Positions 45,001 through 52,510 of a stretch of 64,000 nucleotides of DNA are shown here, one piece after another. Below the pieces are notes generated by a model. That model made no database searches and was not told where the DNA came from. It worked only from the letters and a program-made list of their open reading frames with translations. Every line of letters starts with the position of its first letter. The stretch's first letter is position 1. Origin of the DNA: JARFQW01 sp963842955 (GTDB lineage Bacteria; Pseudomonadota; Gammaproteobacteria; Steroidobacterales; XN24); the NCBI GenBank assembly GCA_963842955.1, contig CAWJIJ010000003.1, positions 6,445 through 70,444 on the forward strand, given 5' to 3'. Both the position numbers and the translations under genes were made by a program.

Positions 45001-45191
45001 TGCCCGTCATTCAGTGCGATATCAGAGAAGGCCGCAGCGCCGAGCAGAAACAGGCCCTGGCTGAAGGGATCACCCGCGTGGTCCACGAAACCATCGGCGC
45101 ACCCGTGGAGTACATCTACGTCCTGATCAGGGAGACACCGGGCGCTCACCACGTGAAGGGCGGACACGCACTGCCCGAGTACCAACCCTGA
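45001..45191 (+). CDS. 4-oxalocrotonate tautomerase family protein
   Basis: A 63-residue (62 after Met removal) tautomerase. Seen: MPVIQCDIREGRSAEQKQAL, giving the catalytic Pro1 and the conserved Arg11 in EGRS-EQK, and the C-terminal glycine pair KGGH. AGGAG lies ten bases before ATG 45001. In classical 4-OT the active site also needs Arg39 and Phe50; by ungapped alignment these are Tyr39 and His50 here, so the substrate probably differs from 4-oxalocrotonate and the activity may be a promiscuous keto-enol tautomerase. The family forms hexamers of small subunits in the cytosol. No aromatic-degradation genes are nearby. Confidence 0.92.
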
Positions 45192-45200
45192 CGGAGACCA

Positions 45201-45220
45201 GGGGCAGTGCACTCCCTGAC
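45201..45220. repeat. Dispersed palindrome, half copy
   Basis: GGGGCAGTGCACTCCCTGAC is a left arm, 9 bp past the tautomerase stop. A weak right side (GTTGAGTTTGCGAGCGGGG, 45241-45259) may be its decayed partner. Confidence 0.6.
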
Positions 45221-45317
45221 CACGGGGCCGGCGTTCGATCGTTGAGTTTGCGAGCGGGGCATCCTGGACGTCCGAGGGCTTGATCGACAGCCTGTTATCC
45301 CATGACCGGCTGAGGCG

Positions 45318-46175
45318 TTACTCGTAGTACTCGCGGCACTCCGCCTCGCGGCCGCGAACGACCCGCCGACCATCCAGTGGTCCCCGGTGCTCGGTGACGA
45401 CCGTGTGCTGGCCCTCGGCATGGTGATCGTCGTGAAAATAGATGACCACCCAGTCCTGCGTGCGGCCCAGCTCGTGGGCCCGCGCGGTGTTCGAGTACAG
45501 GGCACTGAAGTGCCAGTCGCCGTGCTCGGTGTGCAGCACCGGCAGCCAGGCCTCGTTAGAGGGGTTGAAGCGCTTCGGCGCAATCGTGGGCAGCTCGCCG
45601 GCCTTTGCCTTTTTTCGGTATTCCTCGTCGACCGCCAGGATCATCGCCACCGGGGGTCCGTCGACTTCATCGAGACGACCGGATCGACGCACCCGGCTCA
45701 GCAGGCTCTGGAGCGTGGCCCGAATCGCCAGGGCCCGGCCGGCACCGATGCCGGGCACCTTCTTTAGCCGGCCGTCGAAGGCCGCCGCTTCCAGTTCCTC
45801 CAGGGTGTCGATGTGCAGCGTGTTGTGAATTTGCTCGGCAAGCGACGGCCCGATCCCCGGGACCACCTGAAACAGCCTGACCGGGTCCAGCGTGCCCCGC
45901 AGGTGCTCCAACTGACTCCAGCGCCCGGTTCGCAGCAATTCGGCAACGGCCGACGCAATGCCCCGGCCGATGTTCGGCAGCGCCTCGAGCCCCTCCGCGC
46001 CTTCCCGCTCGAAGATCGCGTCGATGCCCTCGTCGAGCCCGGCTACCGTGTCCGATGCCTTGCGGTAGGCACTGACCCGGAAGGGATTGGCGCCCTGCTG
46101 GCCGAGCAGGTCCGAGGCCTCGCGCAGGCGCTCGGCGATGCGTTGATTCGTTCCCATGGCGGATGCAGTGTTCAA
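45318..46175 (-). CDS. Helix-hairpin-helix DNA-binding protein (PolX N-terminal type, no polymerase domain)
   Basis: A 285-residue protein. Residues about 8-150 are the 8-kDa/HhH part of X-family DNA polymerases: IAERLREASDLLGQQGANPF, RVSAYRKASDTV, LEALPNIGRGIASAVAELL, and two HhH hairpins (VVPGIGPSLAEQI and KVPGIGAGRALAIRA). The polymerase palm and PHP domains are absent; instead a C-terminal domain (about 175-285) carries APKRFNPSNEAWLPVLHT, SNTARAHELGRTQDWVVIYF and GRRVVRGREAECREYYE, which recurs in this family and is uncharacterised. TTG at 46175 has AAGGGGG seven bases upstream; ATG at 46157 lacks a ribosome-binding site. Probably a DNA-binding or repair-associated protein; catalysis is not supported. 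Confidence 0.85.
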   Translation of the reverse strand: MNTASAMGTNQRIAERLREASDLLGQQGANPFRVSAYRKASDTVAGLDEGIDAIFEREGAEGLEALPNIGRGIASAVAELLRTGRWSQLEHLRGTLDPVRLFQVVPGIGPSLAEQIHNTLHIDTLEELEAAAFDGRLKKVPGIGAGRALAIRATLQSLLSRVRRSGRLDEVDGPPVAMILAVDEEYRKKAKAGELPTIAPKRFNPSNEAWLPVLHTEHGDWHFSALYSNTARAHELGRTQDWVVIYFHDDHHAEGQHTVVTEHRGPLDGRRVVRGREAECREYYE

Positions 46176-46762
46176 GGCGAAGCCCCCTTGAAAAGCCTAG
46201 TTGGCTTACGGCCACAGTCCACCGGAAAAATGGGCCCGCCGATTCCGCGAATCGTCTCCGTGTCGTCTGCTGACAGCTTCCGGCCGAACAACGGTCCATC
46301 AACGAAACTGCCTGGCCGGCCCGGGCTACGATGACCTTTCCACGCCGCCCGATTTTCTGCGGAGGGGCTTGCGCCACCTCATGACAACAAAAAGTCGGGA
46401 CGCGGTCCGGGCAACGCCGCGGCGGAAAACTGGCCTCGTCAACTCGCTATCCCCCATCGCCTGCTTCGGCGGCCCCACGGCCTTGCGTCGAATGCGACCC
46501 GGGCTGAAACGGGAAAAGGCGATCGATCCGGCCACCGTGCCCGGAATTCCGGCGAGGGAATGACTGCACGAAATACCTATGTTCGCCGCACCATCGCTGG
46601 ACTATGGAATAGACAGAGCTACCGGGAGTCCGTCGCACACACCGGCGTGCCAACTCCTACCCAAGGGCTCCCCGGGCGTCTTGTGCCGCCGGCGTGCCAG
46701 ACCGCCGGGCCCCCTTGTCCGAGAAGACGTCCGCACCGAGCCCCAAGTGACAGGAGGAAATC
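46176..46762. other. Divergent intergenic region
   Basis: About 590 bp. Contains a hairpin CCGGCG (46689-46694) / CGCCGG (46703-46708) about 70 bp before the secreted-protein start, in a leader that vaguely resembles the FG-GAP leaders (CGAGAAGACGTCCGCA), and AGGAGGAAATC as ribosome-binding site. The rest shows nothing I can support; open frames in it look spurious. Confidence 0.4.
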
Positions 46763-47350
46763 ATGCGCATTTCCAGAGACTGTCTGCATTGGTTTTTCGG
46801 TTTGCTCGCACTGTGTCTGTTCGGCGGCAACGCCCTGGCCCAGAGCCGGCCGGAATGTATCGCGGACCTCATGAAGCCCGGGGCCTGCTTCGAAGACGCC
46901 GATGTGGGAGAGGTCTTTATCGGCTGCAACCTGCCCGGCGAGAGTGATGTCGTGGAAGGCATCCTCGTCTGGGAGGAAGTGGGCAGCGGCGTGAATGACT
47001 TCGGCCGGATCAACCCGGATGGCACGCAGTTCGTTCATAGTTCTTCCAAGAACCTCGAGACGATCTTCTGCCCCTGGGACACGGTTTTTGCGGGCCTCTG
47101 CACGGCGGACACCACGGCGCCGGAGCTGCTGTACTACGGGACCTCGAGCTTCACGACCAACGGGTTTTTCTTCGAGTTTGGCGAGCCTGCCTGCCCGTTT
47201 CTCACGACGTCCCGGGGTGAGGTGACCCGCCCGTTCGACGGCGACACCATCGAAATCGGGGCCATGGTGAAGTACGTGCCTGACCCTGACAGCCCAAACG
47301 GCTGCCGCCTTCAGACCTGCCGGATCTTCAAGCCCGGCAAGGCCAACTAG
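46763..47350 (+). CDS. Secreted cysteine-rich protein of unknown function
   Basis: A 195-residue exported protein. Seen: a strong ribosome-binding site (AGGAGG, 6 bases upstream), a signal peptide (LHWFFGLLALCLFGGNALAQ, cut before SRPECIAD), and a mature part with nine cysteines spread evenly (ECIADLMKPGACFED, GCNLPGE, FCPWDTVFAGLCT, ACPFL, GCRLQTCRIF), which would form disulfides in the periplasm or outside. No catalytic motif or known domain is recognised. It is followed by a good terminator and stands alone, so it is a single-gene transcript. It could be a small secreted effector, inhibitor or binding protein; no basis to choose. Confidence 0.8.
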   Translation: MRISRDCLHWFFGLLALCLFGGNALAQSRPECIADLMKPGACFEDADVGEVFIGCNLPGESDVVEGILVWEEVGSGVNDFGRINPDGTQFVHSSSKNLETIFCPWDTVFAGLCTADTTAPELLYYGTSSFTTNGFFFEFGEPACPFLTTSRGEVTRPFDGDTIEIGAMVKYVPDPDSPNGCRLQTCRIFKPGKAN

Positions 47351-47390
47351 GCAGAGCAGGACACGGCGAATGAAACGCTGACGACCTGTG

Positions 47391-47415
47391 GGCGGCCCCT
47401 TTCCGGGGCCGCCTT
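47391..47415 (+). terminator. Rho-independent terminator
   Basis: GGCGGCCCC (47391-47399) and GGGGCCGCC (47405-47413) form a 9-bp stem with a TTTCC loop, 40 bp past the stop of the secreted Cys-rich protein. Only TT follows directly, so termination may lean on stem strength. Confidence 0.7.
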
Positions 47416-47582
47416 CGCGCGGGCCTTAATGATGCGAAAAGGGGAGGCCTACCCTTTTTCAATCTCACAGTACCAAACGCGATGCGCGGTGAGCCCCTGG
47501 CTCCGCAAAACCGCGCTCCGGCCGGATCATGTTGTTCCCGCAACCGACGGGACGGACGCAGTCCGGCCGCAGTCTCTGACCG

Positions 47583-48236
47583 CTATTCGTCTGAATGTGT
47601 CACAAGCCTGTTCAGCGCTTCGACGTTGTCGCGGTGGGTGATGAGCACCACCTCATCGTCCGCCTTCAGGGTCGTCCCGTTTTCGGGCAGGATAAGCTCG
47701 CTATTGCGATAGATACACACGACGCGGGAGTTTTCCGACAGCTCGAGAGCGTCAATGGGCCCCTGCTGAGCCTTGTGCACCACGAAGGACAGCACGCGTG
47801 CGTCGTCGCGAATCATCGTCGATATCTCGAGAGGATCCCGACCCTCGCACATGTCCGCCAGGTGGAGTCCGATCGTGCGGGCCGGAATAATGGTGTCTTC
47901 CAGGCCAAGCTCGAGGCAGATGTGTTCGAACTCCGGGTCATCGATCTTCGACACCACCCGTTTGAACCCGAGTGAGCGTCCCACGAGGGCCGCGATGATG
48001 TTGGTCTGATCGCTGTTCGTCAGGCAGAGGAGGATGTCGGTGTTTTCCGGGTTCGCCTCGCGCAGGATCGCCGGCTTGCTGCCGTCACCGTGGAGATAGC
48101 CGCAGTCAAGTTCCTCCCCGAGTTCCTCCAATAGCTCCTTGTCCCGATCGATAATGATGACTTCGTGACCCCGCTTCAGCAGCAATCGGACGGTCATCAG
48201 CGTGAGAGTGCCAGCCCCGACGAAAACGATGCGCAT
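47583..48236 (-). CDS. TrkA-type potassium uptake regulatory protein
   Basis: Cytosolic regulator that gates a TrkH/KtrB potassium channel according to nucleotide state, 217 residues. Seen: an RCK N-terminal Rossmann fold (MRIVFVGAGTLTLMTVRLLL with GxGxxG-like VGAGTL, then VIIIDRDKELLEEL and DCGYLHGDGSKPAILREAN) and an RCK-C domain at about 135-215 (ILPENGTTLKADDEVVLITH). It has one RCK-N/RCK-C pair, half the size of enteric TrkA, like KtrA or CeoB. ATG 48236 is one base past the TrkH stop (48238-48240), so the two are co-translated. The family's acidic residue that reads the ribose (Asp in IIDRD) is present. Confidence 0.93.
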   Translation of the reverse strand: MRIVFVGAGTLTLMTVRLLLKRGHEVIIIDRDKELLEELGEELDCGYLHGDGSKPAILREANPENTDILLCLTNSDQTNIIAALVGRSLGFKRVVSKIDDPEFEHICLELGLEDTIIPARTIGLHLADMCEGRDPLEISTMIRDDARVLSFVVHKAQQGPIDALELSENSRVVCIYRNSELILPENGTTLKADDEVVLITHRDNVEALNRLVTHSDE

Positions 48237-48237
48237 A

Positions 48238-49692
48238 TCATTCCGCTCGCTTGCCAACCCAGGTGGCCGGATAAAGTATCACCAGCAGCGCCAGCACTTC
48301 CAGACGCCCCAGCAACATATCCAGGCACAGGACAAGCTTCAGCGGCCATTCGAGCTCTGCCGAGGTGATCCCGGTCGACAGACCCACGGTGCCGACTGCC
48401 GAAGTGACTTCGAACAGGGCATCGATCGGCGCGTAACCGAAGACCGCGAAGGCCAGCCAGGAAAAGCCGATGGTGATCGCAAACAGCATGGCGATCAGTA
48501 TGGCCCGCTCGATGTCCGGGCCTTCGAGCACCTTCCCGGACAATCGCGGTTGCGCGATCGCATGCGGCGGCATGGCGGATCGGCGCAGGACATGCTGCAG
48601 AAGGCGAAAGATGATCAGAAAGCGGAGCAGCTTGATACCACCGGCAGTGGAGCCACTGCTGCCACCGATGAACATCGACAGCATCAGCAGCAGCTTCGAA
48701 GTCGTATCCAGGCTCCCCACGTCCATGCTCGAGAAGCCGGTTGTGGTCTGCGCCGAGGTGCCGAGCATGATGCCCTGCCGGATCGCCTCGGCAGGATCCA
48801 GAGCCATGTGGCGCCAGAGGCTCAGACTCACGACGGCCGACGCGAGCAGCGTCAGGGCAACCAGCGTGCGGAACTCAGCGTCATGGGTCAGCGACCGGGG
48901 TTCCCCCTCCAGCACCCGGTAGTAGAGGAGCAGGGGCACGGCGCCAAGCAGTGAGAACCCCGTGATGATCCATTGGCCAGGCCGCGGCAGCGCCTGGAGA
49001 CTGGCGTCGTACGGCGAAAAGCCCCCGGTGGATACCGTCGCGAGGATGTTCACCAGAGAGGTGAGCACATCGCCGAGCACGAAGGACAGAGCGAGCGTGC
49101 CGAGCAGCGTCATGATGACGTAGACACGGAGAATCTGCCGGGCCCGCGTCCTCGCCATCGTCGCGAAATTACTGTCGGTCATCGGACTGGTGAGACGGCG
49201 CGCCGCAGCGTGGTGCCCGATGAACAGCGCGACCGAGAGAGCTGCGATCCCGAGACCGCCGCACCACTGCAGCCAGGCGCGCGCGAACAGGAAGGCCGGC
49301 GCGCGCAGCTCCACCGTATCGAGTGTCGAAAGGCCGGTAGTCGTAATCGCCGACACCGCCTCGAACAGGGCATCCTCAAAGGGCAAGCCGCCTGCTGCGA
49401 ACGGAATGGCCATCAGCGCGGCCGTCAGCACGAACGCGAGGCCGACAATGACGACCCCTTCGTTGGTCTGCAAGGCTCGCGGCGCGGGGATATGGCGACC
49501 CGCCAACGCGGCCGCTGCAAGTGCCGTGATGACCAGCGCATACGCCAGTCCGACTGCCGTATTGAGATGAGAGAAGGCCACCAGGCAAGGCGGCAGCGAC
49601 AGCAGGGCCAGCATCGCCGCGAGCTGGCAGAGATACTTGCCAATGACTCGCAGTCGGACTGGATAGGTGAGACTCGTTGCGCCCTCAGCCAC
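48238..49692 (-). CDS. trkH: Trk-type potassium uptake protein, channel subunit
   Basis: Inner-membrane potassium transporter, 484 residues. Seen: four pore-loop repeats with selectivity-filter sequences TTTGLSTLD, STGGFSPYD, TTTGFSSMD and GTVGLSTG, the expected pattern of TrkH/KtrB, with the membrane-pore-membrane repeats around them and the GSSGSTAGGIK segment of the third repeat characteristic of the intramembrane gate. It works with the TrkA-like protein encoded 1 bp downstream. The gene is the first of a two-gene operon whose promoter must lie in 49693-49824, before the palindromes. The C-terminus (ILYPATWVGKRAE) is complete. Confidence 0.95.
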   Translation of the reverse strand: MAEGATSLTYPVRLRVIGKYLCQLAAMLALLSLPPCLVAFSHLNTAVGLAYALVITALAAAALAGRHIPAPRALQTNEGVVIVGLAFVLTAALMAIPFAAGGLPFEDALFEAVSAITTTGLSTLDTVELRAPAFLFARAWLQWCGGLGIAALSVALFIGHHAAARRLTSPMTDSNFATMARTRARQILRVYVIMTLLGTLALSFVLGDVLTSLVNILATVSTGGFSPYDASLQALPRPGQWIITGFSLLGAVPLLLYYRVLEGEPRSLTHDAEFRTLVALTLLASAVVSLSLWRHMALDPAEAIRQGIMLGTSAQTTTGFSSMDVGSLDTTSKLLLMLSMFIGGSSGSTAGGIKLLRFLIIFRLLQHVLRRSAMPPHAIAQPRLSGKVLEGPDIERAILIAMLFAITIGFSWLAFAVFGYAPIDALFEVTSAVGTVGLSTGITSAELEWPLKLVLCLDMLLGRLEVLALLVILYPATWVGKRAE

Positions 49693-49824
49693 GGTGTGTT
49701 CGCGGATCCTGGCCGGTTCTGGGGAACGCCGACGCCCTGTCGGCGGTTACTGCAATGCAGTATAGGTGATTGCGCCTCGACTCTGATCGTGGTCTCCCTG
49801 GCGCGGGCGCCCCGATCCAGGTAG

Positions 49825-49873
49825 CGGGACAGTTCACCTGACCCCATCCAGGTGAATCCAGCGGACTGTCTCC
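49825..49873. repeat. Dispersed palindrome, TTCACCTG subfamily, first of a pair
   Basis: CGGGACAGTTCACCTGACC on the left and AGGTGAATCCAGCGGACTGT on the right; the right arm carries a few inserted bases. Confidence 0.75.
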
Positions 49874-49917
49874 GCGAACGGGTAGGGTAAGCTATTGGAA
49901 GCCGGTACCCAGGGCAT

Positions 49918-49967
49918 GGGGGCAGTTCACCTGGCTCTCGCCTGACCCGTTAAGTGCACTGTCCCCC
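49918..49967. repeat. Dispersed palindrome, mixed subfamily, second of a pair
   Basis: Left arm GGGGGCAGTTCACCTGGCTC is of the TTCACCTG type, while the right arm GTTAAGTGCACTGTCCCCC is of the GTGCAC type, so this copy looks like a hybrid of the two subfamilies. Confidence 0.8.
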
Positions 49968-50044
49968 TGATGAACTCTGATTGCGGAACCGGATGGCACG
50001 CTCGCCCGAATACCCTCGGCAACTGGTCTACCGTTGCATCTGCC

Positions 50045-50872
50045 ATGGAACTCATTGTCTTCGACCTGGACGGAACCCTGCTGAACCGCGGCGGGCAGAT
50101 CTCGCCACTCACTCGCGAGACGCTGGTCACGCTCGCCGATCGAGGGGTGGCCTACACCGTGGCGACCGGGCGGACCCTGCATGCGTCGCGGGCACTTCTG
50201 GATGGACACGGGTTCCGCCTGCCGCACATCTACAAGAATGGGGTCATGATCTGGAACCCGGAGAACGACGCCTACCTGCACCAGAACCACCTGAGCCTGG
50301 CCGAAGTGCAGACCGTTCTCGAAGCCGTGCTTGCCCAGAACGTCACCCCCTTCGTGTTCACGCTGGAGCCCGGCGATCGCCACGCCATCTACCACACGCC
50401 CCTGCAGAACGACGTGGAGCGAATGGTTGCGCGGGACTTCAGCGGGCGAAACGAAGTGGACCTGCTGCCGCTGGCAAGCCTGCCCGCCGATGCCGAGATT
50501 ACGAATATCAGCGCCATTGGCGAGCCGTCCGCCATCACGACCGTCCGGGCGATGATTCGCGGCGAACCCCACCTCGTGGCCTATGCGGGCACCTCCTGGG
50601 AAGGCGAGGCCTGGCACTGGATCGACGTCCACCACGTGGATGCCAGCAAGGGCGGTGCGGTGGATATTCTTCGCGAACAGCTCAGGCTGAGCCGCGTGAT
50701 TTGCTTTGGAGACAGCGACAACGACCTCAGCATGTTCGCCGGCGCCGACGAGTCCTACGCGCCCGCCAACGCCAACGACGAGGTGAAGGCGGCGGCCACC
50801 GCGATCATCGGCCACCATGACGAAGACGGCATTGCCCGCTTTCTGCGCGAGCGCTTTCTCGGAGAAGGGTAA
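50045..50872 (+). CDS. HAD-superfamily phosphatase, Cof type
   Basis: Cytosolic HAD hydrolase, 275 residues, of the Cof/YbjI group that dephosphorylates sugar phosphates, FMN or similar metabolites. Seen: motif I VFDLDGTLLNRGG with nucleophile Asp7 and Asp9, motif II ATGRT (Thr), motif III Lys in DASKGGAVDIL, and motif IV CFGDSDNDLSMF. The large C2 cap between motifs II and III (about 80-190) fits the Cof type. ATG 50045 is chosen because the family begins at once with the Asp motif; the frame is open to 49970 but that extension runs over the palindrome. The ribosome-binding site is weak. Substrate is not predictable. Confidence 0.93.
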   Translation: MELIVFDLDGTLLNRGGQISPLTRETLVTLADRGVAYTVATGRTLHASRALLDGHGFRLPHIYKNGVMIWNPENDAYLHQNHLSLAEVQTVLEAVLAQNVTPFVFTLEPGDRHAIYHTPLQNDVERMVARDFSGRNEVDLLPLASLPADAEITNISAIGEPSAITTVRAMIRGEPHLVAYAGTSWEGEAWHWIDVHHVDASKGGAVDILREQLRLSRVICFGDSDNDLSMFAGADESYAPANANDEVKAAATAIIGHHDEDGIARFLRERFLGEG

Positions 50873-50882
50873 AGCGATAAGA

Positions 50883-50929
50883 GGGACAGTGCACCTAACT
50901 CCCTCTACCGGAGTTAAGTGCACTGTCCC
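50883..50929. repeat. Dispersed palindrome, near-perfect reference copy
   Basis: GGGACAGTGCACCTAACTCC (50883-50902) and GGAGTTAAGTGCACTGTCCC (50910-50929): 20-bp arms with one mismatch and a 7-nt loop. It starts 10 bp past the HAD stop and ends 25 bp from the convergent gene's stop. Confidence 0.9.
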
Positions 50930-50953
50930 CGTAACTTCGAGGCGCCCGAGCGC

Positions 50954-52291
50954 TCAGTCTCCGGACGGCCCGGACTGGTTCGTGGCGCCGTGGTCCGCCG
51001 TCACCCGCCAGATCGTGTTCCCGACATCATCCGCGACCAGTAGCGCGCCGCCCCTGTCGATGGCGACGCCGACCGGCCGGCCCTGGGCATTGCCGTCCTG
51101 ATCCAGGAATCCGGTCAGAACATCCACGGGTTCGCCGGCGGGCTTGCCGTTGCTGAACGGCACGAAGATCACCTTGTAGCCGCTGCGGGGTTTGCGGTTC
51201 CACGAGCCGTGCTGGCCGATGAAGGCGCCCTCCTGCCAGTCCGAACCCAGTGCCTGGCCTTGCGCAAAGCACAGGCCGAGCGAAGCGGTGTGGGGGCCAA
51301 GGGCGTAATCCGGCTTGATGGCCGTGCTCACCAGCTCGGGCCGCTGAGCCTTGATCCGCGGGTCCAGGTGATCGCCGTAATAGCTGTACGGCCACCCGTA
51401 AAACCCACCGTCGGTGACCGAGGTCATGTAGTCCGGTACCAGGTCGCCTCCCAGGTCGTCGCGCTCGTTCACCGCGGTCCACAGCACATCGCTCGTGGGC
51501 TCGAACGCCATGCCGACCGGGTTGCGCAGGCCGGATGCGAACACCCGGTGATCGCCGGTTCCCGGGTCGATCTGCCAGATCGCGGCGCGACCGGCTTCGT
51601 TCTCCATGCCGTTCTCGCCGTGGTCGCTGTTCGAGCCGACCGAGGCGTACAGGTGCCGGCCGTTGGGGCTCGCCACCAGGTTCTTGGTCCAGTGGTGGTT
51701 GATCTCTCCGGCCGGGAGCGGCGCCAGCCTGGTTCCCGCGGACGCGATCGCCGTTTCGCCTGCGCTGTAGGGGAAACTCACGATCCCGTCCGTGTTGGCC
51801 ACATACAGCCGGTTGCCCACCAGGCTCATGCCAAAGGGGGAGGTCAGATCGGACAGGAACACGGTCCGGATCTCGGCGATCCCGTCGCCATCGGCATCCC
51901 GCAGCAGGGTGATTCGGTCCGCACTCTCGACTCCGGCGCCGGCGCGCTTTAGCACCGACTGTTGAATGCGGTCATAAATGCCGCGGGGCTTGCGGCTCGG
52001 CGCGTTGGTCTCCGCCACCAGGACGTCGCCACTGGGCAGCACATACAGCCACCGCGGATGATCGAGTCCCGTGGCAAAGGCATTCACTGAAAGACCGGCA
52101 GCGGGTGTGGGCTGCCCGCCATCCTTCCAGCGCGCCACCTCGGCGATGTTGACCAGCGGCAGCAGGGAGCTTCGCGGCTCCGGCAACTCGGGATCCGGAC
52201 CGACCCCGGCGGCCACCGGCAATTCCGCATTGCTGGCGCAGCCGGCGACGGCCAGTGCGGCTGCACTGAACAGGACTTCGGGGAGACGCAT
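50954..52291 (-). CDS. PQQ-type sugar (sorbosone) dehydrogenase-like lipoprotein
   Basis: A 445-residue lipoprotein (lipobox VAGC, Cys18) with a six-bladed propeller of the soluble glucose/sorbosone dehydrogenase group, which oxidises sugars using pyrroloquinoline quinone. Seen: LDHPRWLYVLPSGDVLVAET, TSPFGMSLVGNRLYVANTDG, the His-containing segment INHHWTKNLVASPNGRHLYA, FASGLRNPVGMAFEP, GGFYGWPYSYYGDH, FIGQHGSWNRKPRSGYKV and VAIDRGGALLVADDVGNTIW. The catalytic-base region NHHWTKN and the RNP and HGSW segments are those of the family. No PQQ biosynthesis genes are visible, so whether PQQ is bound is open. It is convergent with the HAD gene. Confidence 0.9.
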   Translation of the reverse strand: MRLPEVLFSAAALAVAGCASNAELPVAAGVGPDPELPEPRSSLLPLVNIAEVARWKDGGQPTPAAGLSVNAFATGLDHPRWLYVLPSGDVLVAETNAPSRKPRGIYDRIQQSVLKRAGAGVESADRITLLRDADGDGIAEIRTVFLSDLTSPFGMSLVGNRLYVANTDGIVSFPYSAGETAIASAGTRLAPLPAGEINHHWTKNLVASPNGRHLYASVGSNSDHGENGMENEAGRAAIWQIDPGTGDHRVFASGLRNPVGMAFEPTSDVLWTAVNERDDLGGDLVPDYMTSVTDGGFYGWPYSYYGDHLDPRIKAQRPELVSTAIKPDYALGPHTASLGLCFAQGQALGSDWQEGAFIGQHGSWNRKPRSGYKVIFVPFSNGKPAGEPVDVLTGFLDQDGNAQGRPVGVAIDRGGALLVADDVGNTIWRVTADHGATNQSGPSGD

Positions 52292-52510
52292 CGTGGGATT
52301 CCTGGTGGGTGGCCGAACAACGCGGGCGGCCTGGGATAAGGATAGCTGGTCGAAAGACTCGGAGCCGAAGGATAGACCTATCGGGACCGAGTACGGCCCC
52401 TGGCTGGGTGCCTATACTTTACATAAGGCTAAACAAGGCTATCAGCAGCCGACTGCCCGATCCGGGCATGGGCGGCCGGCGCGTTATTCATCTGCATGGA
52501 GGGCATGACG

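Larger units (their letters stand above)
49693..50044. other. Divergent region with two tandem palindromes
   Basis: A 352-bp gap between trkH and the HAD phosphatase gene, holding two copies of the dispersed palindrome 44 bp apart (49825-49873 and 49918-49967). Apart from these and presumed promoters nothing else is recognised. Confidence 0.5.

Noticed and set aside
46201..46563. Open frame in the gap before the secreted Cys-rich protein
   Set aside because: No ribosome-binding site, no domain, unlikely composition; overlaps other equally poor frames.
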